Assembly (NCBI RefSeq): GCF_010389155.1
Contig: NC_057769.1
Span: forward strand, 11,842,735 to 11,906,734
From: Erigeron canadensis
Lineage: Eukaryota; Streptophyta; Magnoliopsida; Asterales; Asteraceae
DNA: 64,000 nucleotides
Direction: 5' to 3'
Shown: positions 51,869-64,000 of the stretch, in pieces
Numbering within the stretch: the first letter of the stretch is position 1
How the letters are laid out: each line of letters starts with the position of its first letter
Notes under the pieces: model-generated
Told to the model about the DNA's origin: nothing
The model's input: the letters and a program-made list of their open reading frames with translations, nothing else
Databases searched by the model: none
Position numbers and translations under genes: made by a program

Positions 51869-52487
51869 CTGCTACTACGTACTTTTTAGTTAATGTCTAT
51901 ACTTGTCATTTTACACATTTTATTAAAAGCTACAACTATTTTACCAAACATCTAAATATATCAAAAAGTTTCGGCTACCAGCTTACAGCTACAGCTATCA
52001 GCTACTAGCTTACGAGTATGTTTGGCAAAAGTAGTTGTAGCAGGTAGCTATAGCTTTTAGTTAGAGCTATAAGCTGTAGCTTTTACTTTTTAAATATACT
52101 TGGTATGATAGCTGTAGCTGCAATTTCAAGAGGTATTTGTGTGGTTTTAAAGATTATAAGCTCCTTCGAAAAGCTAAAGCTCCTGAAACGCTACTTCAAG
52201 TAGTGTTTCATTTTGGAGCTTTTTCTTTCAAATAAAAAAATAAAGTTAGTTGTATACAAACAAAGCTTTTAATATTTTAGGAGCTTTTATTTTAAAATAA
52301 AAAGTTAAAACTCCTAAAAAGTTTTCAAAAAACTTGTGCCAAACATTGCCTACAATTATCAACTACCAGCTAGTTTTGCCAAACACGAAACTTGGACAAA
52401 TACACATTTTTAAATCAAAGAAACTTGGACAAAGACACACATTTAAATCAAAAATAATTTGCGTGTCCAAGATTCAACACCATAAAT
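51869..52487. repeat. Direct duplication, copy B (interrupted)
   Basis: The same outer sequence as 50783-51045, but enlarged by a MITE at 52014-52388. Confidence 0.75.
52014..52388. mobile_element. hAT-like MITE
   Basis: The left end, GAGTATGTTTGGCAAAAGTAG, is inverted at the right end as CTAGTTTTGCCAAACAC. The interior is rich in AGCT and lacks coding sequence. No clear 8-bp duplication could be fixed, so the superfamily is tentative. Confidence 0.5.
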
Positions 52488-53573
52488 AATTAATGTTCAA
52501 GGTGTTGAACTTTGTGAGTTGTAGTAGAATAATCACAAGTTCGTCACTGTCTTTATTAGCTGACACGTACTAATGTAATTGCATGTTGTAGTCATACCAT
52601 AAGGCACATGTTATAATAGTTCCTTTGTTACATGTCTTTATGGAATTATTTTTATGTAGTTATTGATATTATAATTATATAGAAGATATTTAAGAAATAA
52701 AAAAAAACGTACTTGTCATCCCGTAGTTAACGTTCAAATATAATATTTGATCTTGTTTCGTGCTAATGATACAAAGGTTTATTTTCAATCACATGTCCTA
52801 TGATTTTTTATTTTTTTTTGGTGTGGTGGGTGGGGGGGGGGGGGGGGGGGGTTAATCATGTTAATGTGTATAGTTGGATTAATGATAAAGAATGCAAATT
52901 TTTCTTATCTACTATTGAGTTGTTGATGCATTCAAACGAACAAAACTCAAAATTGTCACCAGCAATTTTAAAGCAAGAGTGTCACAAACAACGTTGTCGT
53001 CTAATTGGTGACTGATTGTCGCTAGCAAATATAAAAGAGATCCGATTTGATAAAAGCGAATGATGTAGTTGACTGATAGTCATTAGTTCAATTCTTTTTT
53101 AAGCAAGAGTCAACTTAATGAAATTAAGCAAGGTTATTGACTAATACGTCATTATTTCAATTATGTTTTAATATATTTTAAGATAAGATTAACATAAAAT
53201 GAGAATAAAATTAAATTATTTTGAAGTGATAATAATACAAAATAGTGGAGGAGGAATCGATATGCGTGTGTGTAAATAGAAAGGAGAGAAAGAAGTGATT
53301 GTGTGTTAGATTTTGTGTTTAGAAATATAGAATTAGAGATAATGTGTGAATTAGGGGCAATATGGGATATTGAAAAGATTGCTGAATTTCTTAAAATAGA
53401 AAGTCTAATATGTTTTATAAGGAATTATAGAAGTAGGGGTATTTTAAGAATAATGAAAAATTGCTTAATTTCTTAATTCCAATACCTTTTATAAGGGTTT
53501 ATAGATTATTTAAGATTAAGATCAAAATTAAGATTAAAATAAAATTGCTTTAGATAAACAAAATAGTTGCTCT

Positions 53574-53585
53574 AGAATGTTCGAC
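53574..53585 (+). promoter_or_regulatory. Heat-shock-element-like site, polyubiquitin gene 2
   Basis: AGAATGTTCGAC retains two perfect heat-shock blocks. The third block present before gene 1 is altered here. Confidence 0.5.
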
Positions 53586-53716
53586 CCGACAACGAAGGAA
53601 AGGTCAACAATGAAACCTACTTTGACATTGACTTTGAGACTAGTCTAAACTTTGGCGTGTTGGGTGTCGATAGACGTGGCACATTGTCATTGGATAGGTA
53701 AACCGACTCTTATCCC

Positions 53717-53727
53717 TATAAATAAAT
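53717..53727 (+). promoter_or_regulatory. TATA box, polyubiquitin gene 2
   Basis: TATAAATAAAT sits at the same place as the gene 1 TATA box, after the conserved GACGTGGCAC and ACCGACTCTT segments. Confidence 0.75.
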
Positions 53728-53819
53728 CCCCCAAAATCAATTTCATTACCTATAATTCGCACATTCGAACATCAATCTTTTCTCAAAAAAGCAACCCTAG
53801 TTTCATTTACTCAATCAAG

Positions 53820-55333
<1,514 letters not shown>

Positions 55334-56220
55334 TCTTCAGTGGTGATTATGATCAATGTGAACGTTGCTGCTGGTTTTTTAAGACAATGATATTATTCTA
55401 TGCTTTTCTTATAATATACAATTTCTTTTAATATGCATCTGAAAAACTCTTGTTTTTATGGTTATGTGATTAGTTGGTGTTTGATGAATATTATTCGATT
55501 GCTGCTTTTATAATTTATTTGTATTTATATTCGGTTTCATGGATGATAAATCTCTTACCATAACTATTCACATGTTATTGTTGAATGATTCAATGCAAGC
55601 AATTCAAGTTAAAAGTAGTCACTTAATTATAGCTTTTGTAAGGTCGCAAGCGGGATGTAGTTGATGGCGAGTTGGAATGAGAATTGGGAACCCATATACT
55701 CATAGTAAGCTATTGGAACGGGTTCTGGCTTTCTGGGTCATCAAGCTATGGGTAATCAACTCATAGTAAGCTTCATTATTAGCTCAATTGAAGTTTTCAT
55801 GTTCTTGGCTTTAACAATCGTTACCTTATAAGCTTCTATCTGATGTCATATGATGGAAACTATGGTTAGTTCGACTCATGATAGGTCTAAAATTATCATT
55901 CTATCAGTGGCTTAAGGTTTATCAACTTAATTATACTTGCCATGTATTCTTAATTAGTTTGAAGTTGTAATATTTGAGAATTACATGACCTAACAATTCA
56001 TTTTTTCATCATGCATGTCTATACATATCGTTCAATGTTTAAGGAGAGTCGACATGAACATGCCCGTACTAACTTTTGTTGACAAAAAATTTCCTTTTAG
56101 CTGTTTTAGACATGGTCAAGCGATGCACAGCTCATTATGAATCTATTTTTTTCTAAAAAGATAAATATAAAAGTTGATAACAAAGCTTGTAAAATTTATG
56201 ACACTATTTTCATTAGTTCT
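55334..56220. other. 3' flank of polyubiquitin gene 2
   Basis: Homologous to the 3' flank of gene 1 (GGCTTTCTGGGTCATCAAGC, TTGTAATATTTGAGAATTAC and others). No separate gene. Confidence 0.7.
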
Positions 56221-56508
56221 TTGTACCTCCCATTATTTATAGCTCAATGGTTAAGCATCAACTATACATGTTATGAGAAGGACATTTGAAATATTTCAAA
56301 ATGAATTCTTCAGTGAAGCAGGTTTGAATCTTGCAGAGATGACTGAGTTTTATCCCAGTTAAATGTCATGCCTTCGGGCGGTTTAATTGGGGGTTTCTCC
56401 TCCTACTAGGTATTGAGGATGAGAAGACTCTCTAACGCGGACCCTATTAAGACAATGTAAGCTAGATCTTTTGTTATGAGCAAATGATTCATATCTTTAA
56501 GAAAAAAC
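56221..56508 (+). mobile_element. tRNA-derived SINE in the gene 2 flank
   Basis: An A-box-like TAGCTCAATGGTTAAG and a B-box-like GGTTTGAATCTTG head a 288-bp sequence. It is flanked by CATTAGTTCT at 56211-56220 and 56509-56518. The aligned flank of polyubiquitin gene 1 has no such sequence at this point, which supports insertion after the duplication. It is a different family from 47036. Confidence 0.7.
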
Positions 56509-56782
56509 CATTAGTTCTCTAGTCTGACTAGTGTAGATGCTTGAATGTTATCAACAAATTAAAATGATGCAATATATAAAGATTTTCTTTTTCTTTTTTT
56601 CTTTAAGAAAAATTATATAGTAAATATAAGCTTGAATATTGATTATAAATTTGGACAAAAATTAAAAACATTGCAATTTTTTCGGAAGAAAGTACTACAA
56701 GCTAGTTGATGTATATCATAAGACATCGGTGATATAAAATACTATATTATTTTAACTTATATATATATATATATATATATAA

Positions 56783-57166
56783 GGTAACACTCCAGTGAGA
56801 ACAGTCTTAAAATAAGAACGGTGAGAACACTTAAAAAACATCATTTTGATGCATTAAAAGTCCATAAAACTAACTTAGTGCTTAACTAATTATCATTATT
56901 TAAGTGTATAACACATTGGCATGTCAAATTCAAGAAAATCATGTTTTTTATTTTGTGCATCCATCTTGGATGGATATTCTTCAAAATAATAGATCCACCA
57001 AAAAACGTGATTTTTTCTATTTTGGCGGATCAATGTGTTGTTAAACACTTAAATAATGATAACTAGTTAAGCACTATGTTAGTTTTATGGACTTTTAATG
57101 CATCAAAATGATGTTTTTTAAGTGTTCTCACCGTTCTTATTTTAAAACAGTTCTTATTTGATTACC
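56783..57166. mobile_element. Foldback MITE in a TA microsatellite, intact copy
   Basis: Nearly the whole 384-bp element folds on itself. Arms of about 145 bp begin GGTAACACTCCAGTGAGAAC and include TTTTGATGCATTAAAAGTCC near the outer third. Both sides are (TA)n tracts. A second copy at 60111-63066 is split by a solo LTR. Confidence 0.85.
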
Positions 57167-57185
57167 CCCTATATATATATATATA

Positions 57186-57994
57186 CTAGGTCTTTTACCC
57201 ACACGATATGCGATTGTTTAAAATAGTTCATGTTGTTTATATATTATATGAGTATAAATAATAACTTTTAACAATTCTAACTTGTATCTTAAACATATAT
57301 ACATAAATCTATATTTATTGGTAATGAAAATATTTTTATATATATTGAAATATATAAATCCAAAGTATAATTGTTATTATATAACTATTAGTCGCTTAAT
57401 AAGTAAATATAATTATTATTATCTAATATAACACATATTATACTTCACGCAATATTAATAACATAAATTTAAATTAAATTGTAATGTAATGTATAACCAT
57501 AGCAATGTATTATTTTTACAAATTGATATATAATCCATTAGAATATCTATCATACTCATTCAAGTAAAATACTTTAATGAAAATTACATCATCAAATAAT
57601 GTATTTCATAAAAGATGAAAAGCTTTAAAATAATTAAAAACCAAATTAAAATTACAATGAATTGAGTAGGGGAAAGAAATATGTGTTATTTTGGTAGGTA
57701 AAATCGCATTCCTAATTATATGATTAATATTAAATCAATATAAATATAATTAGAACCTGGAAACAAAATATTTGCTTGAGAAAAAAAAATCTCACATTAA
57801 ATAGAATCTTGAGTTTTTAGTGTTAAATAATATCTTGAATTTTTAGTTTTATTTTATTTATTTTTTCATAATTAAATTATTGGCAAAAAAATTATAAAAA
57901 TGTCACATAGGCTATATCCTACGTGTCAATGTTATAAGATAGGTTTTGAGTTGTAGAGCTTTTAGAATCGTTCGGTTAACTATTGTTTTAATAT
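57186..57994 (-). mobile_element. Non-autonomous Helitron, minus orientation
   Basis: On the minus strand it starts near TATTAAAACAATAGTTAACC and ends ...GGGTAAAAGACCTAG before T. It shares subterminal sequence with the plus-strand element at 44421-45216. The 3' stem is weak. The left boundary is exact to the CTAG at 57186-57189; the right boundary is approximate. Confidence 0.5.
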
Positions 57995-60110
57995 ATATGT
58001 ATATATATAATATAATAATAATAATATTAATAAGAGAAAATCGCGACAATAGCCAATTTTTGTTGCGATCGTACCAAAATAGCCAAGTTTTTTCGGCTTA
58101 TCACAAAATAGCCATATAAATCGCAATAATCTGCAAGAATCGCAATAAGATCATGAAAATCGCAATGAGATTCTCGAGAATCGCAATATCGCATTGAGAT
58201 CTTGCATGATCGCAATATGATCGCAATATGTACTCGCTTATATTTGACAAATTTCAACTTCATGTGCAACTAATTGTAGCGAGCCTTTAGAAGAATCTCA
58301 TGTTTATGATCATCATAGAATTTTTATGACCATTGTCATAAATTTTGATATGCTCTCATATTGAGCTCTTATAATGGATCTTCGCGAATATATCACACCA
58401 ATTTGGTGATCCTTTTTTTCAAGAAATTGGAAGTATTTCAAAACTTGAAGTTTTTATATGCCAATTCATCATAGTATTTTATGTCAATTTTTTGACATAA
58501 TCACATGGATATTGATAATCAAACCAAACTTTGATCCAACAAAATCAGAAGTTGTATATTGTTGCACAATAATTTATAGTAAGAAATCATATGCCTGTCT
58601 TTGAACTTTAATATTGCATAATAAACCTTAGTTTATTAGCCTCATGTTGAATTCAATTGTCATTGTAAATAACCGTTGTTATTTACTTTTATACGAGCTA
58701 CAATTTTTATGCTTTAAATAAATTCAAAGAGCAGCAAAGAACTACATGTACTTTTAACATAACTTTGATCATGTTATTTTTTAATTCAATCCATAAAGAT
58801 GAAACTTTTAAGTTTTTTATGCATAACCGTAGTTATGATTCATCTAAGTGAATAACCAAAGAACAATTAGTGAGGAAACCTTTAAGTTTCTTATGCATAA
58901 CGGTAGCACGTTATGATTCACTTTAGTAAATAATAAACAAAGAATTTTGACCTTTATGTTATGAAATCATGAATTGGTTCAATAAATATTATTACTTAAA
59001 TAACTATAAGTTCTTTAAACATAAACAATAATCTTAGCAAGATTATGTTCAAATAAATAATTCATATTCTCAAAATTTAAAAAACATTGAGAAAATAAAG
59101 TTCTCGACGGTAAAAGTTGATTAGCAAAGCAAATAGCAAATTGTGTCGATAATAATTATAATTTGATTTAATAAATATAATTTGATTTAATAAATATAAT
59201 TTGATCCCATTTTAAAACTTCCATAGCTATGCATTAAAAACATAAGTTGTGAATGTAAAAGTTGTTTAGATCGATAGATTAGTAACATAGAACAGATTCG
59301 ATCAATCGTATGCCTGTCTTTGAACTTTAATGAAAGAAATTTAATCGAAAATCAGAAATATTGGGAAACTCAAATTTCAAATAAAAATCAAAATTTTATT
59401 TGAAAATATATAAATTCATTATACCTAAAAAAAACAATATTGTCGATTGAAAATCTTATGTTTAAGATCAATGAGTATATTATAATAAGTTTTATGTTGA
59501 CATAATAATAAATAAGTGTATAACTCATAATTTAAAAACCTTCGTTTGATATTAGATATAATAACAATTAATGACTATATACATATACATATAATATAAA
59601 AAATAATACTTTTGAAGAATGAATCAGTCGAACATATTGAAAAACTAAACCTGGAGAGTAATAATATTCAAAAAATAATGTTTGAATACCATATTTATTA
59701 CATGGTGAATCACACCGAAAGATATACCGGTGAACGAAAGTTTTTTAACCCACGTAATATATAATAAAAAAATGAAACCGACAAATTGTTTTCTTTATCA
59801 TCAATTAATTTATACTTCAAATAATACTTATTTAAATCAAACTATTTGTCGAGCTAAAAATGATCATAAAAAGGTTTAGCTATTGTTAGCGGTCAATTCA
59901 AATGTACATATGTATAAACCTAATAATATACTCATGAACAAAACATGTATTTTCTTTTTAGGAATGAGGATCACCTAAATCCAACTACTTGTCGAGATAT
60001 ACTCAAAGAAAAAAATTTGTTTCATTCAACGACTGTAACAAATATTAATAAATATGTAATATTGTATTATAAATTCAATAATACATATATATATATATAT
60101 ATATATATAT
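57995..60110. other. AT-rich intergenic, no gene seen
   Basis: No gene recognised. Holds the ATCGCAAT cluster (listed separately), the phrase AAAATAGCCA at least twice near 58070-58115, a tripled TATAATTTGATTTAATAAA-type motif near 59155-59205, and a (TA)n run at about 60083-60110. Confidence 0.5.
58120..58228. repeat. Cluster of six ATCGCAAT motifs
   Basis: ATCGCAAT occurs six times in about 110 bases, separated by short variable spacers with related ATCATG/GAGATT words. It is not a strict tandem repeat. It is probably part of an uncharacterised dispersed element. Confidence 0.7.
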
Positions 60111-60782
60111 GGTAACACTCCAGTGAGAACAGTCTTAAAATAAGAACGGTGAGAACACTTAAAAAAAACTTCATTTTGATGCATTAAAAGTCCATAAAAC
60201 TAAGATAGTGTTTAACTAATTATCATTATTTAAGTGTTTAACAACATATTGATCCGTCAAAATCAAATTTTTTTTTTTTTTTGTGGATGCATTATTTTGA
60301 AGAATATGCATCCAAGATGGATGCACAAAACAAAAAACATGATTTTCTTGTGTAACACCCCAACAAGGCGGAAACTTGAGGCATTAGTAGAAAAGCTCAG
60401 CGTGACATGGAAATTAAGTAGAGGTGCTAAATGCATTCAAGGATTGAGTAATCCATTCATAATTCAAGTACAATTACAAGTTACGGATCAAATAATGCAC
60501 AAGGAGCACAACACCATCAATAGTTTACAAAAGAGATAGTCCAAATGATGGCTAACGATCCTAGGCATAACCCATAAACGGGTGCAATGAATCACGGATC
60601 CACAAAGTCCAAGCTCAATCATATCAAATGCAATTCAATCATCCATCACGTCTTTGATTCACTTGATTACCTGAAAAGCGTACTAAGAAGCGTCAACATA
60701 AGGTTGGTGAGTTCGTAGGTTTTGACTATAAGAAACAAGTGTCGGGATAATAATCGTTTAACCTTGATATGAACATAATTAT

Positions 60783-60945
60783 ATCATTAAATGATCATAA
60801 AACCTTGAAACCTTGATTTGGATCGATAAACGATCACACAACCTTGAAACCTTGATTGGGTCATTAAATGATCTCATAATTGGGATCGTTAAACGATCAC
60901 CAAGCCTTGAAACCTTGATTGGATCATTTAATGAACCCCATAACC
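60783..60945. repeat. Five AT-rich dyads with covarying arms
   Basis: Dyads lie at 60783-60795 (ATCATT/AATGAT), 60821-60835 (GATCG/CGATC), 60862-60872 (TCATT/AATGA), 60895-60909 (GATCGTT/AACGATC) and 60935-60945 (TCATT/AATGA). They are separated by CCTTGAAACCTTGATT-type spacers, with starts 33-41 bp apart. The spacer word AACCTTGA continues to about 61090. Confidence 0.9.
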
Positions 60946-61715
60946 TTGATACAAACATATACAATCACACAACCTTGATTCACAATTCAAACGAACACAT
61001 AACCTTGATACACTAGCCAAACAATCATATAACCTTGATTCATGATTCAAACGAGCATATAACCTTGATAAACTAGCCAAACAACCACACAACCTTGATG
61101 ACATACATAAAGGAACATATAACGATCAAACTAAACTATGAACACGATGTACACTTTTCACCCCAAAATCATGTAAAGAAAGGGGCTATGAACTCACCTT
61201 GGTTTCCAAGCAACAATAACGAGTTAACAAAGGGTTATTAACGCTCACCAACCGCTACGAGTCCACAACCTATGAATGTATATCATAATATCATCAAAGT
61301 CAACTCTATAACCCTAAACAAGTTGATTTAGTAAGTTTAAACCGAGTCACAAACCCACAAACGCTTAAACAACTTTTCCGAGTAAGAACAAGACACTTTG
61401 ACAAGACATTTTTAGAAATGGAAATGGATTTACTTCAAAAGGATTATACCATGAGATAGTAGACTCTCCCACGATTTCAACGATAGGTCATACGTCCAAA
61501 ACGGACTTACGGATCAAAAGATATATGTATATATATGTATATAGTTTGAGTTAAAAATCTCAATTTTGGTTCCAAAACTGACTCACGACTTTGAACGAAT
61601 GGTTTGTCTTGTGTAGAGCACCAATAAGGTCATAAGAGGACATTTCGGAAAGGTCGGGACGATCCTAGGATAACTAAAGTCGAGCTAGGAAATGTTTCAA
61701 TAAATAAAGGCACCA

Positions 61716-61818
61716 ACTGCGCCGCAGTAACCGACTGCGCAGCAGTGTTTCTTCACTGCGCAGCAGTGTTTCTTCACTGCGCCGCAGTCAAGGATCCTGC
61801 CCAGCCACTGCGCTGCAG
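61716..61818. repeat. Five GC-rich ACTGCG dyads
   Basis: ACTGCGCCGCAGT at 61716-61728 and 61776-61788 is a perfect 6-bp dyad around one C. ACTGCGCAGCAGT at 61734-61746 and 61755-61767 keeps 5-bp arms. ACTGCGCTGCAG follows at 61807-61818. This GC-rich island stands out sharply in AT-rich DNA. Confidence 0.92.
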
Positions 61819-63066
61819 CCTGGAATTACTGCCCAGCAAGCCCAGGTCTGCACCTGGTCGACCAGCAGCCCCCAAATGAGCCAAACACTACCCCAAGACC
61901 TTCAAAACCGACCCATGAACCCCCAAAACTAACACTTAACCTCAAATTCGACTTTGTGAAGCTCAAACACACATAAATGGACGTGGGTAAACAATTCCCA
62001 ACCCACAATTTCATTCCATAACATCAATTAGATGTTGATTTTCGGCCAAGACTTCACCAAGAACACCAAAACCCTAAGTCGACCTAAACCAATTTTTGAA
62101 GGGAAAAAGACTCACTTAAGGTATACACAAGTATTTTTAGACATGGTTGGGCATAACCCACTTCATCATTTCGACCCATTATCAAATTAACAAGAAAAAT
62201 TTGTTTTTGACCCATTTAGCAACAAGAACCCTAAGTCGACTTTTGGCTCAATTCGTGACCCGGAAACACTTGAATATGATTAGAAAGATGATTATGAACA
62301 TGTAATGGTGAATATGAGATAGTTTTAACTTACCAAATCTTCCACCAAAGTGTCAAACCCAAAAATGACCCGAATTGGATGATTTCTTGCACTTATAAAC
62401 CCAAATTTTGATATGTTGATAAGATGATGATATAGATGAATAACCCTAACAAAAACTTGTTTGAAACATTTAATTTGATGTATTAATTTTAGAGAGAAGG
62501 AGGAGAGTGCAAGAGAGTTAAATGCTCTTGGATTTAATAGAGAGAGAGAGATAAGGAAAATGAATGAATGAGAGGGAGAGAGGTGTAAGACTTTGGTTGG
62601 GTCATGGGTATGAGTCTAGGATATGGGTTGGCCCATGGATAGTTCATTTACTTAATCAATCTAGTTACACCACAAGTTAGCAATCGACCGTTACATTAAC
62701 GACCATTCGATCTCATAAAACACCTTGAATATTATGTAAACACAACTTGACTAAAAATGATCATTATATATATATAAAATGCATATTCACCTTGAACACA
62801 ATTAAATCATAGCCAAACTCGATCATATATAGAGTAAATGATCATTATTAATCAAATGTACACAAAACTAACGGGTAAAAAAAAAAGTCAAATTTCTCGA
62901 ATGTTACATCTTGATTTTGACAGACCAATGTGTTGTTATACACTTAAATAATGATAATTAGTTAAGCACTATGTTAGTTTTATGGACTTTTAATGCATCA
63001 AAATGAAGTTTTTTTTAAGTGTTCTCACCGTTCTTATTTTAAGACTGTTCTCACTGGAGTATTACC

Positions 63067-63463
63067 ATATATATATATATAATATAAATTCAAAGTAATA
63101 TATATTAAATTTAAACAAGTAGCAGATCTACCTCTATTGATAATTATGAATATGAATTGGTACATTCACGTTTGTTTTACTTCTGCGTCATCTTAGTAGC
63201 CCAACAAAAAAAATCTTGAGTCCACTCAATATTTTGTTATTGTTTTTATGAATTCAAGTAGTCTCCTACTCCAAGCTAAGAGACGTCTGTCGACTGAATA
63301 ATTTTTTTTCTTTTATTAGGGTTCAGAGGCTATGATAACGTCTTATAAGATAGAGAGAAGAATTGAGAAAGAAGAATAGGTAATTGTATTAATAAGGGAT
63401 TACAATAAGCATGAATAAAATGTTCTAGAGATACATATATATTCATATCTAGTAAAAAGTTAA
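63067..63463. other. AT-rich spacer, no gene seen
   Basis: Starts with a (TA)n run. No gene or structured repeat recognised. Confidence 0.5.
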
Positions 63464-63947
63464 ATTAGGGACTCCTTATTTTAGGGACTCCTTCTACTTC
63501 CTTCTTCGGCCACCACCACCATCATCTTTGACCACCACCACCACCACCATGATCATCTCCGACCACCACTATGATCATCCGGCGACGCCGAACATCTCCG
63601 GTGAGACTTACACATGTGTAAGTAACTTACACATGTTTTAAGTACAATTTTTTTTAGGTAGGTCACCCATCACCGGTTACCCCCTATGACCTATTCCCTT
63701 CTATGACCTATCACACTCAATGACTTATCACCCCCACCAGCTTTGGTTTATGAATATCCTTAAGGGCGAAGCTTGCTCCAAATCATATTTTTTATTCAAC
63801 TTACACATGTGTAAGTCTCGCCGGAGATGTCGCCGAAGATAATATGGCCGGAGATGTCGCAAGAGATGACCAGTGGTGATTAGATCAGATGAAAATGGAC
63901 GGTTTAGATCGAGTCCCTAACAGTCCATAAAATAAGGAGTCCCTAAT
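63464..63947. mobile_element. Foldback element with GGGACTCC ends
   Basis: The left end, ATTAGGGACTCCTTATTTTA, is inverted at the right end as TAAAATAAGGAGTCCCTAAT. A second inner inverted pair includes CTTACACATGTGTAAG and CTCCGG(T/C)GAGA-type sequence, and the interior has CACCAC repeats. No coding sequence. The target duplication is unclear. Confidence 0.65.
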
Positions 63948-64000
63948 CTAACCCACCCCATCTATATTTTATATTATAATATACATATATATTATATATA

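Larger units (their letters stand above)
50723..53573. other. Repeat-rich intergenic region, no gene seen
   Basis: Contains a direct duplication (50783-51045 and 51869-52487), a MITE within the second copy, a GGTGG-rich patch at 51258-51440, a run of 20 G at 52832-52851, and AT-rich DNA up to the second polyubiquitin promoter. Confidence 0.55.
60351..62908 (+). mobile_element. Solo LTR of an LTR retrotransposon
   Basis: A 2558-bp sequence starts TGTAACACCCCAACAAGG and ends TCTCGAATGTTACA, so it has canonical TG...CA ends. It is flanked by the 5-bp duplication TCTTG (60346-60350 and 62909-62913). No internal gag-pol region or second LTR is present, so it is a solo LTR left by recombination. 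The long LTR suggests a Ty3/Gypsy-type element; this is inference. It contains two dyad arrays (60783-60945 and 61716-61818). Confidence 0.85.
60111..63066. mobile_element. Foldback MITE split by a solo LTR
   Basis: The left part (60111-60350) and right part (62909-63066) together reproduce the foldback element at 56783-57166, including the outer GGTAACACTCCAGTGAGAAC arms. (TA)n tracts flank it. The LTR at 60351-62908 sits in the loop region, so the foldback inserted first. Confidence 0.85.

Noticed and set aside
58027..58269. 80-residue minus-strand frame with repeated CD-rich words
   Set aside because: It is a by-product of the ATCGCAAT cluster and low-complexity sequence.

Overview
The window is nuclear DNA of a flowering plant, probably an asterid and possibly Asteraceae. 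It is AT-rich and its genes are split by introns. It carries a nuclear tRNA-Trp(CCA), homologues of plant-specific genes (MPH1-like thylakoid protein, RBP45-type RNA-binding protein, plant cardiolipin synthase) and a dense load of plant transposable elements. The family-level placement is an inference from the style of the repeats and was not tested.

Layout: 0.5-3.3 kb holds a decayed Mutator-like (MULE) transposase gene. 4.0-7.5 kb is MED21, a Mediator subunit. 8.5-13.3 kb is an MPH1-like photosystem II maintenance gene. 15.56-17.16 kb is a Pack-MULE with a 9-bp target duplication that carries a LIM-domain exon. 19.0-23.9 kb (minus) is an RBP45-type protein with three RRMs. 26.68 kb is tRNA-Trp. 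27.2-31.1 kb (minus) is mitochondrial cardiolipin synthase in eight exons. From 31.4 kb on, the window is mostly mobile DNA: Helitron-like elements, a LINE remnant, foldback elements, SINEs, Tourist-like MITEs and two solo LTRs. Set into this are two paralogous polyubiquitin genes (41.3 kb with three units, 54.4 kb with four) that share promoter, leader intron and 3' flank.

The real genes are unrelated housekeeping genes with no operon-like logic. The two polyubiquitin genes are a segmental duplication, and comparing their flanks shows which elements inserted afterwards.

The most unusual signals are these. (1) The solo LTR at 48.64-50.72 kb has six 28-bp hairpins with an invariant 10-nt loop and arms that change in compensating pairs. 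The solo LTR at 60.35-62.91 kb has a comparable array of covarying dyads of different sequence. (2) Between 36.1 and 38.8 kb lie fragments of four unrelated genes (RGLG-type copine/RING ligase, CNOT4, bromodomain protein, UBC24/PHO2-like), which looks like a transposon-assembled mosaic. (3) A foldback element in a TA microsatellite was later split by the second solo LTR, and an undisrupted copy lies 3.3 kb away.
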